Source: Oleispira sp964022115
Lineage (GTDB): Bacteria > Pseudomonadota > Gammaproteobacteria > Pseudomonadales > Oceanobacteraceae
Reading direction: 5' to 3'
DNA length: 39,714 bases
Assembly: GCA_964022115.1 (NCBI GenBank)
Contig: CAXIBC010000017.1
Coordinates: 1 to 39,714, forward strand
Positions 23,369 through 31,762 of the stretch are shown one piece after another. How positions within the stretch are numbered: the stretch's first letter is position 1; every line of letters begins with the position of its first letter. The notes under the pieces were generated by a model that did not search any database, was not told where the DNA came from, and was given only the letters and a program-made list of their open reading frames with translations. Position numbers and translations under genes: made by a program.

Positions 23369-26300
23369 ATGGCAGCTTGGCAGTTTTGGATGGATCGTGG
23401 TGGTACCTTCACCGATATCGTAGCGAAAAGGCCGGATGGTCGTTTAGTCACCCATAAGCTGTTATCGGAAAATTCTAGCCATTATAGCGACGCGGCGATT
23501 GAAGGGATTCGTCAATTACTGCAGCTAAAAAGTGACCAAGCTTTACCACTGGATCTGATTGATGAAGTAAAAATGGGCACGACAGTGGCGACAAACGCTT
23601 TGCTCGAACGCAAGGGGGAGCCGACCTTATTAGTCACTAGTCATGGTCTTGGGGATGTTTTAAAAATTGGCTATCAAACTCGCCCAGATATTTTTGCCTT
23701 AGATATTCGTCTACCCGAGCAGTTGTATATAGGTATTGAAGAAGCGAGTGAGCGTTTATTAGCGGATGGCACAGTGGACAAACCACTGGATGAAGAAGGC
23801 TTAGCCGTACGTTTAATTGAGTGGCGTAAACAAGGTATAGAAGCCATCGCTATTGCCTTTGCCCACGGTTATCGCTTTCCTGAGCATGAAAAAGCGGCAG
23901 GGAAGTTAGCAAAAGCATTAGGTTTTAAACAAGTCTCGCTCAGCCATGAGGTGAGCCCATTAGTTAAGCTAGTGCCCCGAGGGGATACGACGGTAGTAGA
24001 TGCCTATTTATCGCCGATTCTTCGGCGCTATGTAGAGCAGGTTGATCACCAGCTTTCAATACAAGAGGTTAGTCCTGGCGTCGCTAATAGCTCTGTCAAA
24101 AAAGTCCCACTGTATTTTATGCAATCTAATGGTGGGCTGGTGGATGCCCATAAATTTCGGGGTAAAGATGCTATTTTATCCGGCCCCGCTGGTGGTGTTG
24201 TGGGTATGGTTGAAACGGCCCGAGATGATGGTTTTGAGCGTATTATCGGTTTTGACATGGGAGGAACGTCAACGGATGTCGCGCACTTTAATGCCAGTCA
24301 GTTTGTGAGTGCAGAAGGTGCTGATCAGCCGATACGAGAATACGAGCGTGAGTTTGAAACTCAGGTTGCGGGTGTGCGTTTGCGCGCCCCTATGATGAAT
24401 ATTCATACCGTGGCCGCTGGTGGTGGCTCGATCGTCAAATTCGCTGATGGTCGTTTTCAAGTGGGTCCAGACAGTGCTGGGGCTTTTCCTGGCCCGGCCT
24501 GTTATCGCAATGGTGGGCCATTAACCATTACGGATTGTAATCTGCTATTAGGCAAGGTGAAAGCTGAATACTTTCCTGAATGTTTTGGGCCAGATCGAAA
24601 TCAAGGCTTGGATTACCAAGGGGTTAAGCAACAGTTTGAAGTATTAGCTCAGACCATTAATCGAGAAACCGGCGCGCAGTATACAGCGCCGCAAATCGCC
24701 CAAGGGTTCTTAACCATAGCGATTGAAAATATGGCTAATGCGGTGAAAAAGATCTCTTTGCAGCGCGGTTATGATGTCGCTAACTATGTATTAAATGCTT
24801 TTGGTGGCGCGGGGGCGCAACATGCTTGCTTAGTGGCCGAGGCATTAGGCATGAAGCAAGTGTATTTACATCCTTTTGCCGGGGTTTTATCGGCGTATGG
24901 TATTGGTTTAGCGAATGAGCGTTGGTTAGGAGAAGAATCGTTATCACTGGAATTCTCGCAATTAGCCAGCACGGCCACACTAGATAGTAGGGCAGAAGAT
25001 ACTGAGTACAGCTTATTAAGCAAAATTAAACAGCGACAGCGGCGCTTATTGAATCAAGCGCGAAGTGATAATCAGGATAAAGTCGACTCGGTGCATGATT
25101 TCTGGCGGATACATGTTAAATATAAAGGCACAGATACAGCCTTATTAGTTGGTTTAAATGATCGCTTAGAGCTAGCAGCAGTCGCAGAAGCGTTTCATAA
25201 GCTGCATCAGCAGACATTTGGTTTCTCTGATCCTGAGCGCACCTTAGTATTGGAAGCGCTGCAACTAGAGCGCGTTTCTGGTGGCCGCAGTGCTCAGCAG
25301 GATAAAACGGAAAGCTATGATGGCGTATTATCCTCTATAGCCCATAGCGATATGACTTGTAAGGTCAATGGCGAGAGTAAAACGTTTCAAGTACCGGTTT
25401 ATCGGCGTGAGCAACTTCCTAAACATACTGAGATTAAAGGCCCTGCTTTAATTGCTGAAAATAATTCCACCATAGTCATTGAGCCTAATTGGGTTGGGAA
25501 GGTGGTTGCTAGTGGTGCATTAATTTTAAATTATCAGCCGCAAACTAAGGCAAAAGACACTACCGCAGAGACTGGTTCTTTGAAGATGGATAGCCCTTTG
25601 AAGGTGGATAGCCCTGATGGGATTCAATTAGAAGTCTTCAATAATTTATTCATGTTCGTCGCCGAACAAATGGGATTCGTATTAGAAAAAACCGCGGCGA
25701 GCGTCAATATTAAAGAGCGTTTAGATTTTTCTTGTGCCTTGTTTGATAAAAACGGCGAGCTCGTTGCTAATGCGCCTCATATTCCCGTGCACCTTGGCTC
25801 GATGAGCGAAAGTATTAAGGTCGTTATTGCTAATAACCCAGCTATGCAGCCTGGGGATGCCTTTGTCTTAAATACGCCCTATAACGGTGGCACGCACTTA
25901 CCGGATATTACCGTCGTTAAACCGGTATTTATCGCTGAGGCTCAGTCAGGAAAAGTCCAAGCGGATTTTTATGTTGCTGCCCGCGGTCATCACGCTGATG
26001 TTGGTGGTATTACTCCAGGTTCTATGCCGGCCCGTAGCCAGCATATAAATGAAGAGGGTATTTTGCTGGATAATTTATGTCTAGTAAAAGCCGGTATTTT
26101 TCAAGCCGATATGATCAAACGCGCTTTAACCGATCATGAATATCCCGCGCGAAATGTTGAACAAAATATCGCCGACTTGAAAGCCCAGCTCGCCGCTTGT
26201 GAAAAAGGAGCACAAGAACTGAATCGCTTAAGTCAGCAATACGGGCTAGCGACCTTGCATGAGTATATGGGGCATGTGCAAGATAATGCCGAAGCGACCT

Positions 26301-27193
26301 TAAAAGCCTGCTTGAAAAACTTAACCTCGGGAGCGTTTGCATACCCCATGGATGACGGCAGCCTGATCAAGGTTAAGGTCACAATAGATAATCACGCGGG
26401 GCGTGCTTTAGTCGATTTTAGTGGTACTTCCAAGCAACATAGCGGGAATTTTAATGCCCCAACGTCCGTTGCCAAAGCCGCCGTTTTATATGTATTTCGT
26501 TGCCTAGTCGCTAAATCCATGCCCCTTAATGCGGGCTTCTTCCGCGCTTTGGATATCCAAATACCCGCTGCTTCTATGCTGTCGCCACAATACCCAGCGG
26601 CGGTGGTTTCTGGCAATGTGGAAACCGCCCAGTACATTGTTGATAGCTTATTAGGGGCTTTAGGCATTATGGCGGCTAGCCAAGGCAGCAATAATAACTT
26701 CACCTTTGGTGATGACGAATTTCAATATTATGAAACCCTGTGTGGTGGCGCTGGAGCGACTCAAAATCAGCAGGGTGCTTCGGCTGTGCATACGCACATG
26801 ACCAATTCGCGCTTAACCGATGTGGAAATATTAGAGCAGCGTTTTCCTGTGATGTTAGAGCACTTTGCTATTCGTCCGAACTCGGGTGGTCGTGGGGAAC
26901 ATAACGGCGGTAATGGTATCGAACGTCATATACGCTTTTTAAAAGCTATGTCCGCGACCATTATTTCCGGTCACCGGCAGGTACCACCTTTTGCGATGGC
27001 GGGTGGTGAAGGTGGTAAGGTCGGATTGAACTTTGTACAGCGCTGGCTTCTGGATTCTCAGGGTATGCCAGTGCCAAAGCTTGAATTCTTACCTGGTTGC
27101 ACCGATATTCAGATGAATAAAGGGGATGTATTTTGTATTCATACCCCTGGTGGAGGAGGTTATGGTGAACCTCCTGAAGAAAAGAGAGGCTGA
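23369..27193 (+). CDS. ATP-dependent 5-oxoprolinase (HyuA-HyuB fusion)
   Basis: Opens 5-oxoproline to glutamate with ATP hydrolysis, recycling pyroglutamate from glutathione turnover or damaged N-termini. The 1274 residues are a fusion of the two subunits that hydantoinase-type enzymes keep separate. Residues 1-about 700 are the HyuA part, an actin-like ATPase with WMDRGGTFTDIVAKRPDG, MGTTVATNALLER, GFDMGGTSTDVAHF and AAGGGSIVKF. Residues about 755-1265 are the HyuB part, with EQMGFVLEKTAASVNIKERLD, NTPYNGGTHLPDITVV, and GHHADVGGITPGSMP. The length and the DRGGTFTD opening are like the eukaryotic-type enzyme, favouring 5-oxoproline over hydantoins. The linker contains an 18-bp duplication. 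It is a stand-alone gene followed by grxD, another glutathione-linked protein, though they are 110 bp apart. Confidence 0.9.
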   Translation: MAAWQFWMDRGGTFTDIVAKRPDGRLVTHKLLSENSSHYSDAAIEGIRQLLQLKSDQALPLDLIDEVKMGTTVATNALLERKGEPTLLVTSHGLGDVLKIGYQTRPDIFALDIRLPEQLYIGIEEASERLLADGTVDKPLDEEGLAVRLIEWRKQGIEAIAIAFAHGYRFPEHEKAAGKLAKALGFKQVSLSHEVSPLVKLVPRGDTTVVDAYLSPILRRYVEQVDHQLSIQEVSPGVANSSVKKVPLYFMQSNGGLVDAHKFRGKDAILSGPAGGVVGMVETARDDGFERIIGFDMGGTSTDVAHFNASQFVSAEGADQPIREYEREFETQVAGVRLRAPMMNIHTVAAGGGSIVKFADGRFQVGPDSAGAFPGPACYRNGGPLTITDCNLLLGKVKAEYFPECFGPDRNQGLDYQGVKQQFEVLAQTINRETGAQYTAPQIAQGFLTIAIENMANAVKKISLQRGYDVANYVLNAFGGAGAQHACLVAEALGMKQVYLHPFAGVLSAYGIGLANERWLGEESLSLEFSQLASTATLDSRAEDTEYSLLSKIKQRQRRLLNQARSDNQDKVDSVHDFWRIHVKYKGTDTALLVGLNDRLELAAVAEAFHKLHQQTFGFSDPERTLVLEALQLERVSGGRSAQQDKTESYDGVLSSIAHSDMTCKVNGESKTFQVPVYRREQLPKHTEIKGPALIAENNSTIVIEPNWVGKVVASGALILNYQPQTKAKDTTAETGSLKMDSPLKVDSPDGIQLEVFNNLFMFVAEQMGFVLEKTAASVNIKERLDFSCALFDKNGELVANAPHIPVHLGSMSESIKVVIANNPAMQPGDAFVLNTPYNGGTHLPDITVVKPVFIAEAQSGKVQADFYVAARGHHADVGGITPGSMPARSQHINEEGILLDNLCLVKAGIFQADMIKRALTDHEYPARNVEQNIADLKAQLAACEKGAQELNRLSQQYGLATLHEYMGHVQDNAEATLKACLKNLTSGAFAYPMDDGSLIKVKVTIDNHAGRALVDFSGTSKQHSGNFNAPTSVAKAAVLYVFRCLVAKSMPLNAGFFRALDIQIPAASMLSPQYPAAVVSGNVETAQYIVDSLLGALGIMAASQGSNNNFTFGDDEFQYYETLCGGAGATQNQQGASAVHTHMTNSRLTDVEILEQRFPVMLEHFAIRPNSGGRGEHNGGNGIERHIRFLKAMSATIISGHRQVPPFAMAGGEGGKVGLNFVQRWLLDSQGMPVPKLEFLPGCTDIQMNKGDVFCIHTPGGGGYGEPPEEKRG
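25579..25614 (+). repeat. 18-bp in-frame tandem repeat in the 5-oxoprolinase linker
   Basis: Two adjacent 18-base units, TTTGAAGATGGATAGCCC and a copy with one change (A to G), encode L-K-M-D-S-P and L-K-V-D-S-P between the HyuA and HyuB domains. The duplication keeps frame and falls where a flexible linker is expected. Confidence 0.85.
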
Positions 27194-27303
27194 TAAAGGT
27201 GAATGCTTAGGTCATAACGGCTATTAACCTAGTAAAACCCTTGGAAACTCAGTAGAATTCGCGCCAATAGACCAATTAACAGAACATATATAGAGGTAGC
27301 ATT

Positions 27304-27624
27304 ATGGATATTATGGAATCAATCAAAGAGCAAATCGAAAGCAACGATATCTTGTTGTACATGAAAGGCTCTCCAAATGCGCCACAGTGTGGTTTTTCTG
27401 CGCAAACGGTACAGAGTGTAATGGAATGTGGTCAGAAGTTCGCCTATGTGGATATCTTATCTAACCCAGACATTCGTGCTAACTTGCCAAAATACGCTAA
27501 CTGGCCAACCTTCCCACAGCTTTGGGTTAAAGGCGAATTAGTTGGTGGTTGTGACATCATTACTGAGATGCACGCTAAAGGTGAGTTGAAAGCCTTATTA
27601 GATGAAGCCGCTCCGGCTGAATAA
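27304..27624 (+). CDS. grxD: Monothiol glutaredoxin Grx4
   Basis: Cytoplasmic monothiol glutaredoxin that binds and delivers [2Fe-2S] clusters with glutathione, often with BolA-type partners. At 106 residues it has the single-domain length. The active site is CGFS, C29 in PNAPQCGFSAQTVQ, and the glutathione-binding segment appears in the WPTFPQLWVKGELVGGCDI stretch, with the cis-proline and the GGCD motif. The ribosome site GAGG is followed by TAGCATT before the ATG at 27304. It has its own terminator and appears monocistronic. The next locus downstream looks iron-related, but I see no direct operon link. Confidence 0.96.
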   Translation: MDIMESIKEQIESNDILLYMKGSPNAPQCGFSAQTVQSVMECGQKFAYVDILSNPDIRANLPKYANWPTFPQLWVKGELVGGCDIITEMHAKGELKALLDEAAPAE

Positions 27625-27660
27625 TATTATTCCCTAGCACCTCGTTAGTGGATGATAGAT

Positions 27661-27697
27661 AAAAACCAGCCCTGACTTAGCTCGGCGCTGGTTTTTT
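27661..27697 (+). terminator. Intrinsic terminator after grxD
   Basis: AAAAACCAGC pairs with GCTGGTTTTT across a 16-base apical part that can itself pair partly (CC with GG), followed by further T. Thirty-six bases past the grxD stop. Confidence 0.85.
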
Positions 27698-27894
27698 TGT
27701 GTCTGAAATTTATTCGCTGACTTATATGCTTAACAATCTTTAGTATCCTTAAAGCTGATCAATAAAGTACAAATCTAAATGATAGTAGTTCTTATTATCT
27801 ATTGCATTTAGCTTAATACTTGGTAAAATTCATCCAACTTTTAGATGTGTCCACTATATGGGCCGTTATGAATATCAAAGATTGAGGCTAGGTT

Positions 27895-29334
27895 ATGAAA
27901 TTAGTTCAAGGGATTACGATTTTATCCGCTGCGATTGCTTTAGCAGCATGTGGTGGTGATAACAAAAACAATGATCAGGGTTTATTTGTACCTACTACTT
28001 ACAGCTTTGATAGTAAGTTAATTGCTGGGGATAGCTCAGTTTCTCACTCGGGTCAGGCATCTCGTCATATCTTGTTGAACGAATTGAAACACTTAATCGC
28101 TTCTGATGAGCTACAAGCGGTAGCAAGCAAAGAAGCCGCTCTGGCTAAGTTGAATGCTATTTATGCCAAAGGCACTACCGATGAAAACGGCAATCTGGTC
28201 AGAACCAATGTGTATACCAATGGTGCGGAAGCAACACCGGTTAATACTGGGGTTAAATCTAAAGATGCTAGTGGCGCGCTGCTAGGGATAAAGCAAGCAG
28301 ATTTCTCTGAGGTGTCTGCCGATAAAAACCTACAAGGTAAGATGGCGGGTAAAGATAACTTGCTAACTCATGGGGAATTTATTGGTTGGGCGGTCACTAC
28401 CACCGGTGACGATCAGGTTAAGGGTGAAGGTGTTAATGCGGCCCCTGAACTATTAGTGCAGCAGTGGTTTGATCAAATTGCTGAGCTTGCGATTGATGGT
28501 GATCCAGAAACTAAATATGTCACGGAAGAAGGTTTAGATCTTCAACAACTTGTACAGAAGTTTATTTTAGGTGCCGTGACGTATTCGCAAGCCGCAGAAG
28601 ATTATTTAAAAGCCGATAAAGGGCTAGTTAAGCAAAATTCTGCGGAAGATAAAGCCGGTAAGCCTTATACCTCTTTAGAGCATCAGTGGGATGAAGGGTT
28701 TGGTTATTTTGGCGCCGCGCACGATTATAATCTGTATAGCGATGCGGAAAATAAAGCGCAGCAAGATCATGATACTAACTTAGATGGCACTATCGATTTA
28801 TATTCTGAATACAGCTTTGGCCATTCTGTTAATGCGGCAAAGCGTGATAAGGGAGCAACGGTTGCTACAGACTTTAGTAAAGGGGCGATGGATGCTTTCT
28901 TAACAGGCCGTGCTTTGATTCAAGCCAATTATGGTACTGATCCTGTACTGGGTGAAGGTTATCAAGCTGAGTTGGTCAAGCTTTCTAAGGTAGCCCTTGA
29001 AAACTGGGAAAAAGCGGTGGCCGCGACTGTGGTGCATTACATTAACGACGTGATCTCTGATTACGCAACCTTTGGTACAGCTGATTTTAATCGTACTAAT
29101 CTAGTTAAGCACTGGTCAGAAATGAAAGGTTTTGCCCTAGGTTTACAGTTTAGCCCAGTGGCCTTAATTTCTGTCGCGCAGCTAAAAGCCGTTCATGACG
29201 ATATGGCAGAAGCCCCTGTTTTAAATAATGCAGATCAAACAGCAGTCAATGCTTATATTGAACAGTTAAAAACCGCGCGTTCAGTGCTGCAAAGCGCTTA
29301 TGGTTTTAATGCCGATAATGTTGCAAACTGGTAA
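27895..29334 (+). CDS. DUF4856 lipoprotein
   Basis: A 479-residue predicted lipoprotein. The signal peptide MKLVQGITILSAAIALAAC ends in a lipobox with C19, followed by GGDNKNNDQ, so outer-membrane anchoring is likely. The mature start FVPTTYSFDSKL and SGQASRHILLNELKHLI match what I know of DUF4856, a family seen mainly beside imelysin genes in Bacteroidetes and some proteobacteria. Later segments AAPELLVQQWFDQIAELA, QLVQKFILGAVTYSQAAEDYL and EGFGYFGAAHDYN are family-like. Function is not established; proximity to an imelysin lipoprotein and a TonB receptor suggests surface binding of iron or an iron complex. It probably forms a unit with the imelysin gene 168 bp downstream. Confidence 0.8.
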   Translation: MKLVQGITILSAAIALAACGGDNKNNDQGLFVPTTYSFDSKLIAGDSSVSHSGQASRHILLNELKHLIASDELQAVASKEAALAKLNAIYAKGTTDENGNLVRTNVYTNGAEATPVNTGVKSKDASGALLGIKQADFSEVSADKNLQGKMAGKDNLLTHGEFIGWAVTTTGDDQVKGEGVNAAPELLVQQWFDQIAELAIDGDPETKYVTEEGLDLQQLVQKFILGAVTYSQAAEDYLKADKGLVKQNSAEDKAGKPYTSLEHQWDEGFGYFGAAHDYNLYSDAENKAQQDHDTNLDGTIDLYSEYSFGHSVNAAKRDKGATVATDFSKGAMDAFLTGRALIQANYGTDPVLGEGYQAELVKLSKVALENWEKAVAATVVHYINDVISDYATFGTADFNRTNLVKHWSEMKGFALGLQFSPVALISVAQLKAVHDDMAEAPVLNNADQTAVNAYIEQLKTARSVLQSAYGFNADNVANW

Positions 29335-29350
29335 TATTAGGCTCTGATAC

Positions 29351-29405
29351 TAGCTCATCTAGTTAACACGGTGAGCTACTAAAAGATGAGCTAAAAGGTG
29401 AGTTA
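29351..29405. repeat. Repeated TGAGCTA motifs with an inverted copy between the lipoprotein genes
   Basis: TAGCTCAT (29351-29358) faces TGAGCTA at 29372-29378 and ATGAGCTA at 29386-29393, with a one-change third copy TGAGTTA at 29399-29405. The inverted copy can pair with the first or the second direct copy, but not both. It may be an alternative-fold leader for the imelysin gene or 3'-end structure of DUF4856. Confidence 0.5.
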
Positions 29406-29448
29406 AAAAGATAAATTAAGGGGCAGCTTACGAGCAGCCCTTTTTGCA
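29406..29448 (+). terminator. Weak GC hairpin plus T5 before the imelysin gene
   Basis: GGGC-a-GC and GC-a-GCCC form a short interrupted stem with a TTACGA loop at about 29420-29440, followed by TTTTT. It is weak, so partial readthrough from DUF4856 into the imelysin gene is plausible. Confidence 0.35.
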
Positions 29449-29502
29449 TTATTTTTCTATGGCTTTTCGTTCAAGGCAATAGCAATTATTTAAGAAGATA
29501 TC

Positions 29503-30711
29503 ATGATGAAAAAACTAAGTTTAATCATATTGCCCGTCATGGCGCTGTATGGCTGTAATAGCTCAAGCTCTAATTCAGGCTCAATTGATAGCTGTAAAGC
29601 GTTAAATTCAGCGACCTTTAGCTGTGAACAGATGCTAAGCGATATTGTTGAGCATGCAGTGCAGCCAACGGTGACTAGCTTTAAGACCAGTACTCAGAAA
29701 CTGGCACAAGATACAGCCTCTTATTGCAGTGCATTAGAAACAGCGACAAATGAAGCGAATGCTTTGGCTGAAGTGCAAAGCGCTTGGCAGCAGTCTATGG
29801 CTATTTGGCAGCAGCTTGAAGTGATGCAATTTGGTCCACTAGCGACTGCGCGTGATGAGTTTTATAGCTGGCCATTAAATGACAGCTGTAAGGTTGATGA
29901 TGAGGTGGTTAGCTCCTTGGCGCAAGGCTATGACATTACCAATGCCAGTGCAACTCCAGCGCGCCGTGGATTAGACGCTTTAGAGTATTTATTCTTTCAT
30001 GAATATACCAGTACTAGCTGTGCTGCTAGCAATACTACAGCCGCATTAGCAGAGTGGGATCAAAAGCCGGTTACAGAAAAACGCGTGGATCGCTGTTCTT
30101 TTGCTGAAAAAGTAGCAACGGATTTGCAAAGCCGCGCCCAAGAGTTAGAGACAAGCTATGATCAATACGCTATCACCGATGCACTAAGCTTGCAGGCGGT
30201 AGTTAAGCAAATATCCGATGGATTATTTTATATTGATAAGCAGACAAAGGACCTCAAGGCCAATGAAGCCTTACCTAAGTCATCAGAAGGAGTATTTAAT
30301 ACGGCCCATTTAGAGTCCCAGTATGCGCAGGTATCACTTGCCCATATTCATAATAACTTGATTGGGGCGAAAAAATTATTGACCGCAGATGGCCACTCTG
30401 GCTTAAACGCCTATTTATCAGCGGTAGGGCAGGATGATTTGGTTGATAGTATGGTTAATTCTTTGACAGCGGCTATTGATGCGTCGTCCGCTACCCATAT
30501 AACGGCTTCGATGAATTCAATTATCGGTGCGGCGCAATCAGACGATGTGGCGACTTGTATCAATGCGGTTGCTGAAAGTACTACTGAATTAGAAAAGGTC
30601 TGCGCATTACCCGCGCCGATTATTAAAGCCTTTACCGATGATTTGAAAGGTCGCTTTGTATTGACCTTAAACGTAACACCTCCAGCTGATGCGGAAGGTG
30701 AAAACGATTAA
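29503..30711 (+). CDS. Imelysin-family lipoprotein
   Basis: A 402-residue predicted lipoprotein: MMKKLSLIILPVMALYGC with C18 as lipidated cysteine and a serine-rich tether. It belongs to the imelysin family (PF09375), helical-bundle proteins linked to iron acquisition and once thought to be M75 peptidases. Family marks are QSAWQQSMAIWQQLEVMQFGPL, FYSWPLNDSCKVDD, and RRGLDALEYLFFHE. The characteristic GxHxxE reads G156-L-D158-A-L-E161, so the histidine is replaced by aspartate. Several cysteines (31, 41, 75, 129) may form disulfides. It lies after DUF4856 on the same strand; the TonB receptor follows beyond a convergent gene. The metal or ligand is not determined by sequence. Confidence 0.82.
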   Translation: MMKKLSLIILPVMALYGCNSSSSNSGSIDSCKALNSATFSCEQMLSDIVEHAVQPTVTSFKTSTQKLAQDTASYCSALETATNEANALAEVQSAWQQSMAIWQQLEVMQFGPLATARDEFYSWPLNDSCKVDDEVVSSLAQGYDITNASATPARRGLDALEYLFFHEYTSTSCAASNTTAALAEWDQKPVTEKRVDRCSFAEKVATDLQSRAQELETSYDQYAITDALSLQAVVKQISDGLFYIDKQTKDLKANEALPKSSEGVFNTAHLESQYAQVSLAHIHNNLIGAKKLLTADGHSGLNAYLSAVGQDDLVDSMVNSLTAAIDASSATHITASMNSIIGAAQSDDVATCINAVAESTTELEKVCALPAPIIKAFTDDLKGRFVLTLNVTPPADAEGEND

Positions 30712-30729
30712 GTTGAAAGCTTGCTTACG

Positions 30730-30773
30730 GCGCCAGTTGTTTTAATAGCAATTATTTTAACAATAGCTGGCGC
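30730..30773. terminator. Bidirectional terminator overlapping the minus-strand gene's end
   Basis: GCGCCAG-TTGTT pairs with AACAA-tag-CTGGCGC (12 pairs with a 3-base bulge) across a 17-base AT loop. It serves the imelysin gene and, in the other direction, overlaps the last codons of the sterol-desaturase-family gene. Confidence 0.6.
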
Positions 30774-31621
30774 AGTAGGTTTTTCTTTGCTTTTGGTAAT
30801 ACCGCGGTTTCACTTCCTTTAGTCCAACTATTAAATAGCTGATCCCAGCAAGAAAACATCGAGCCGTAATTTGTCCGGCTGTGCATAATACTGTGATGCA
30901 GCTGGTGCTGTGCTGGGCTAATAAGAATGCGCTCAAAGATCCCATACGAAATGGGGATCATACTATGGCGAATATTCGCGCCAAGCAGATTAAATAATAA
31001 GGTACTGCCGGATATCCCTAGAATGACCCAGCTCTGGGCTGATTGACCGCATAAAAAGAAAAATATTCCGGTGCATAATCCATAGACAATTGACGATCTT
31101 AATTGGTAAAGCAGCTTTTCTAATGGATGGACCCTTAATGACGTTAACGGCGTTAATACCGTCGCTGAATGGTGAAGCTGGTGGATTTTCCAGAACCACT
31201 TCCAATGTAATAAACGATGCAAGGCATAGCGGCTAAAGTCATCAGATAAAATCAGGACAATGGCAAAAACCACATAAGAAATGCTCTGATCAATATGAGC
31301 AAATGGGCTAGGTTTAAACCCATATTCTAAGCCAGCAAAGCTGTAGTTAGCGATACTGATGGTTAATATCAGCCAAGTAATACCGAGTAGGGTGAATATC
31401 AGTGAATTGATGATGATGAGTAAATAGTCTTGGCGTGTTGAGCTGTTCCACCAATAGTGTTTACTGGCGAGCTGTTGTAAAAAGGGTTTGCGTTCATTCC
31501 ATGCAAGCGCCGCCCAGATAGTTATGATTAACCCAGAGCTTAGCCAATAAGCGATGAAGGTACGGTTTTGAGGCTCAATCAGCCAGCTAAACAGGTTAGT
31601 GATATAGGTAATGTCCAGCAT
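30752..31621 (-). CDS. Sterol desaturase / fatty acid hydroxylase family membrane protein
   Basis: Integral membrane di-iron oxygenase of the fatty-acid-hydroxylase superfamily, 289 residues with hydrophobic segments near 22-42, 66-92, 113-127 and 178-212. The histidine cluster is complete: H135-x3-H139, H147-x2-HH (150-151), H165, H219 and H239-x2-HH (242-243), in HRLLHWKWFWKIHQLHHS and AQHQLHHSIMHSRT. It is expected to hydroxylate or desaturate a lipid; bacterial relatives act on carotenoids, sphingoid bases or unknown lipids, so the substrate cannot be named. It is transcribed toward imelysin and away from the TonB receptor, sharing a 141-bp divergent promoter region with the latter. Whether it belongs to the iron locus is uncertain. 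Confidence 0.85.
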   Translation of the reverse strand: MLDITYITNLFSWLIEPQNRTFIAYWLSSGLIITIWAALAWNERKPFLQQLASKHYWWNSSTRQDYLLIIINSLIFTLLGITWLILTISIANYSFAGLEYGFKPSPFAHIDQSISYVVFAIVLILSDDFSRYALHRLLHWKWFWKIHQLHHSATVLTPLTSLRVHPLEKLLYQLRSSIVYGLCTGIFFFLCGQSAQSWVILGISGSTLLFNLLGANIRHSMIPISYGIFERILISPAQHQLHHSIMHSRTNYGSMFSCWDQLFNSWTKGSETAVLPKAKKNLLRQLLLK

Positions 31622-31762
31622 AGATTTAAAGGTACAGCTGTCTGTCCGAGGTAATAAGAATCTAGAATAAGTTATTGTATCTTATTAGCGATTAATATTA
31701 AGTCTCATTTGTGTTTTAATTGGCATCCTTATTCAAACTTATTGTATTCCTGGAGTTAAGCA

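Noticed and set aside
27775..27815. Fur box upstream of the DUF4856 gene
   Set aside because: TGATAGT and TATTATC are present but the spacing does not fit a 7-1-7 or hexamer-array Fur site.
31688..31712. Fur box upstream of the TonB receptor
   Set aside because: The reverse strand AATGAGACTTAATATTAAT resembles the Fur consensus at about two thirds of positions, not enough in AT-rich DNA; worth a matrix scan.
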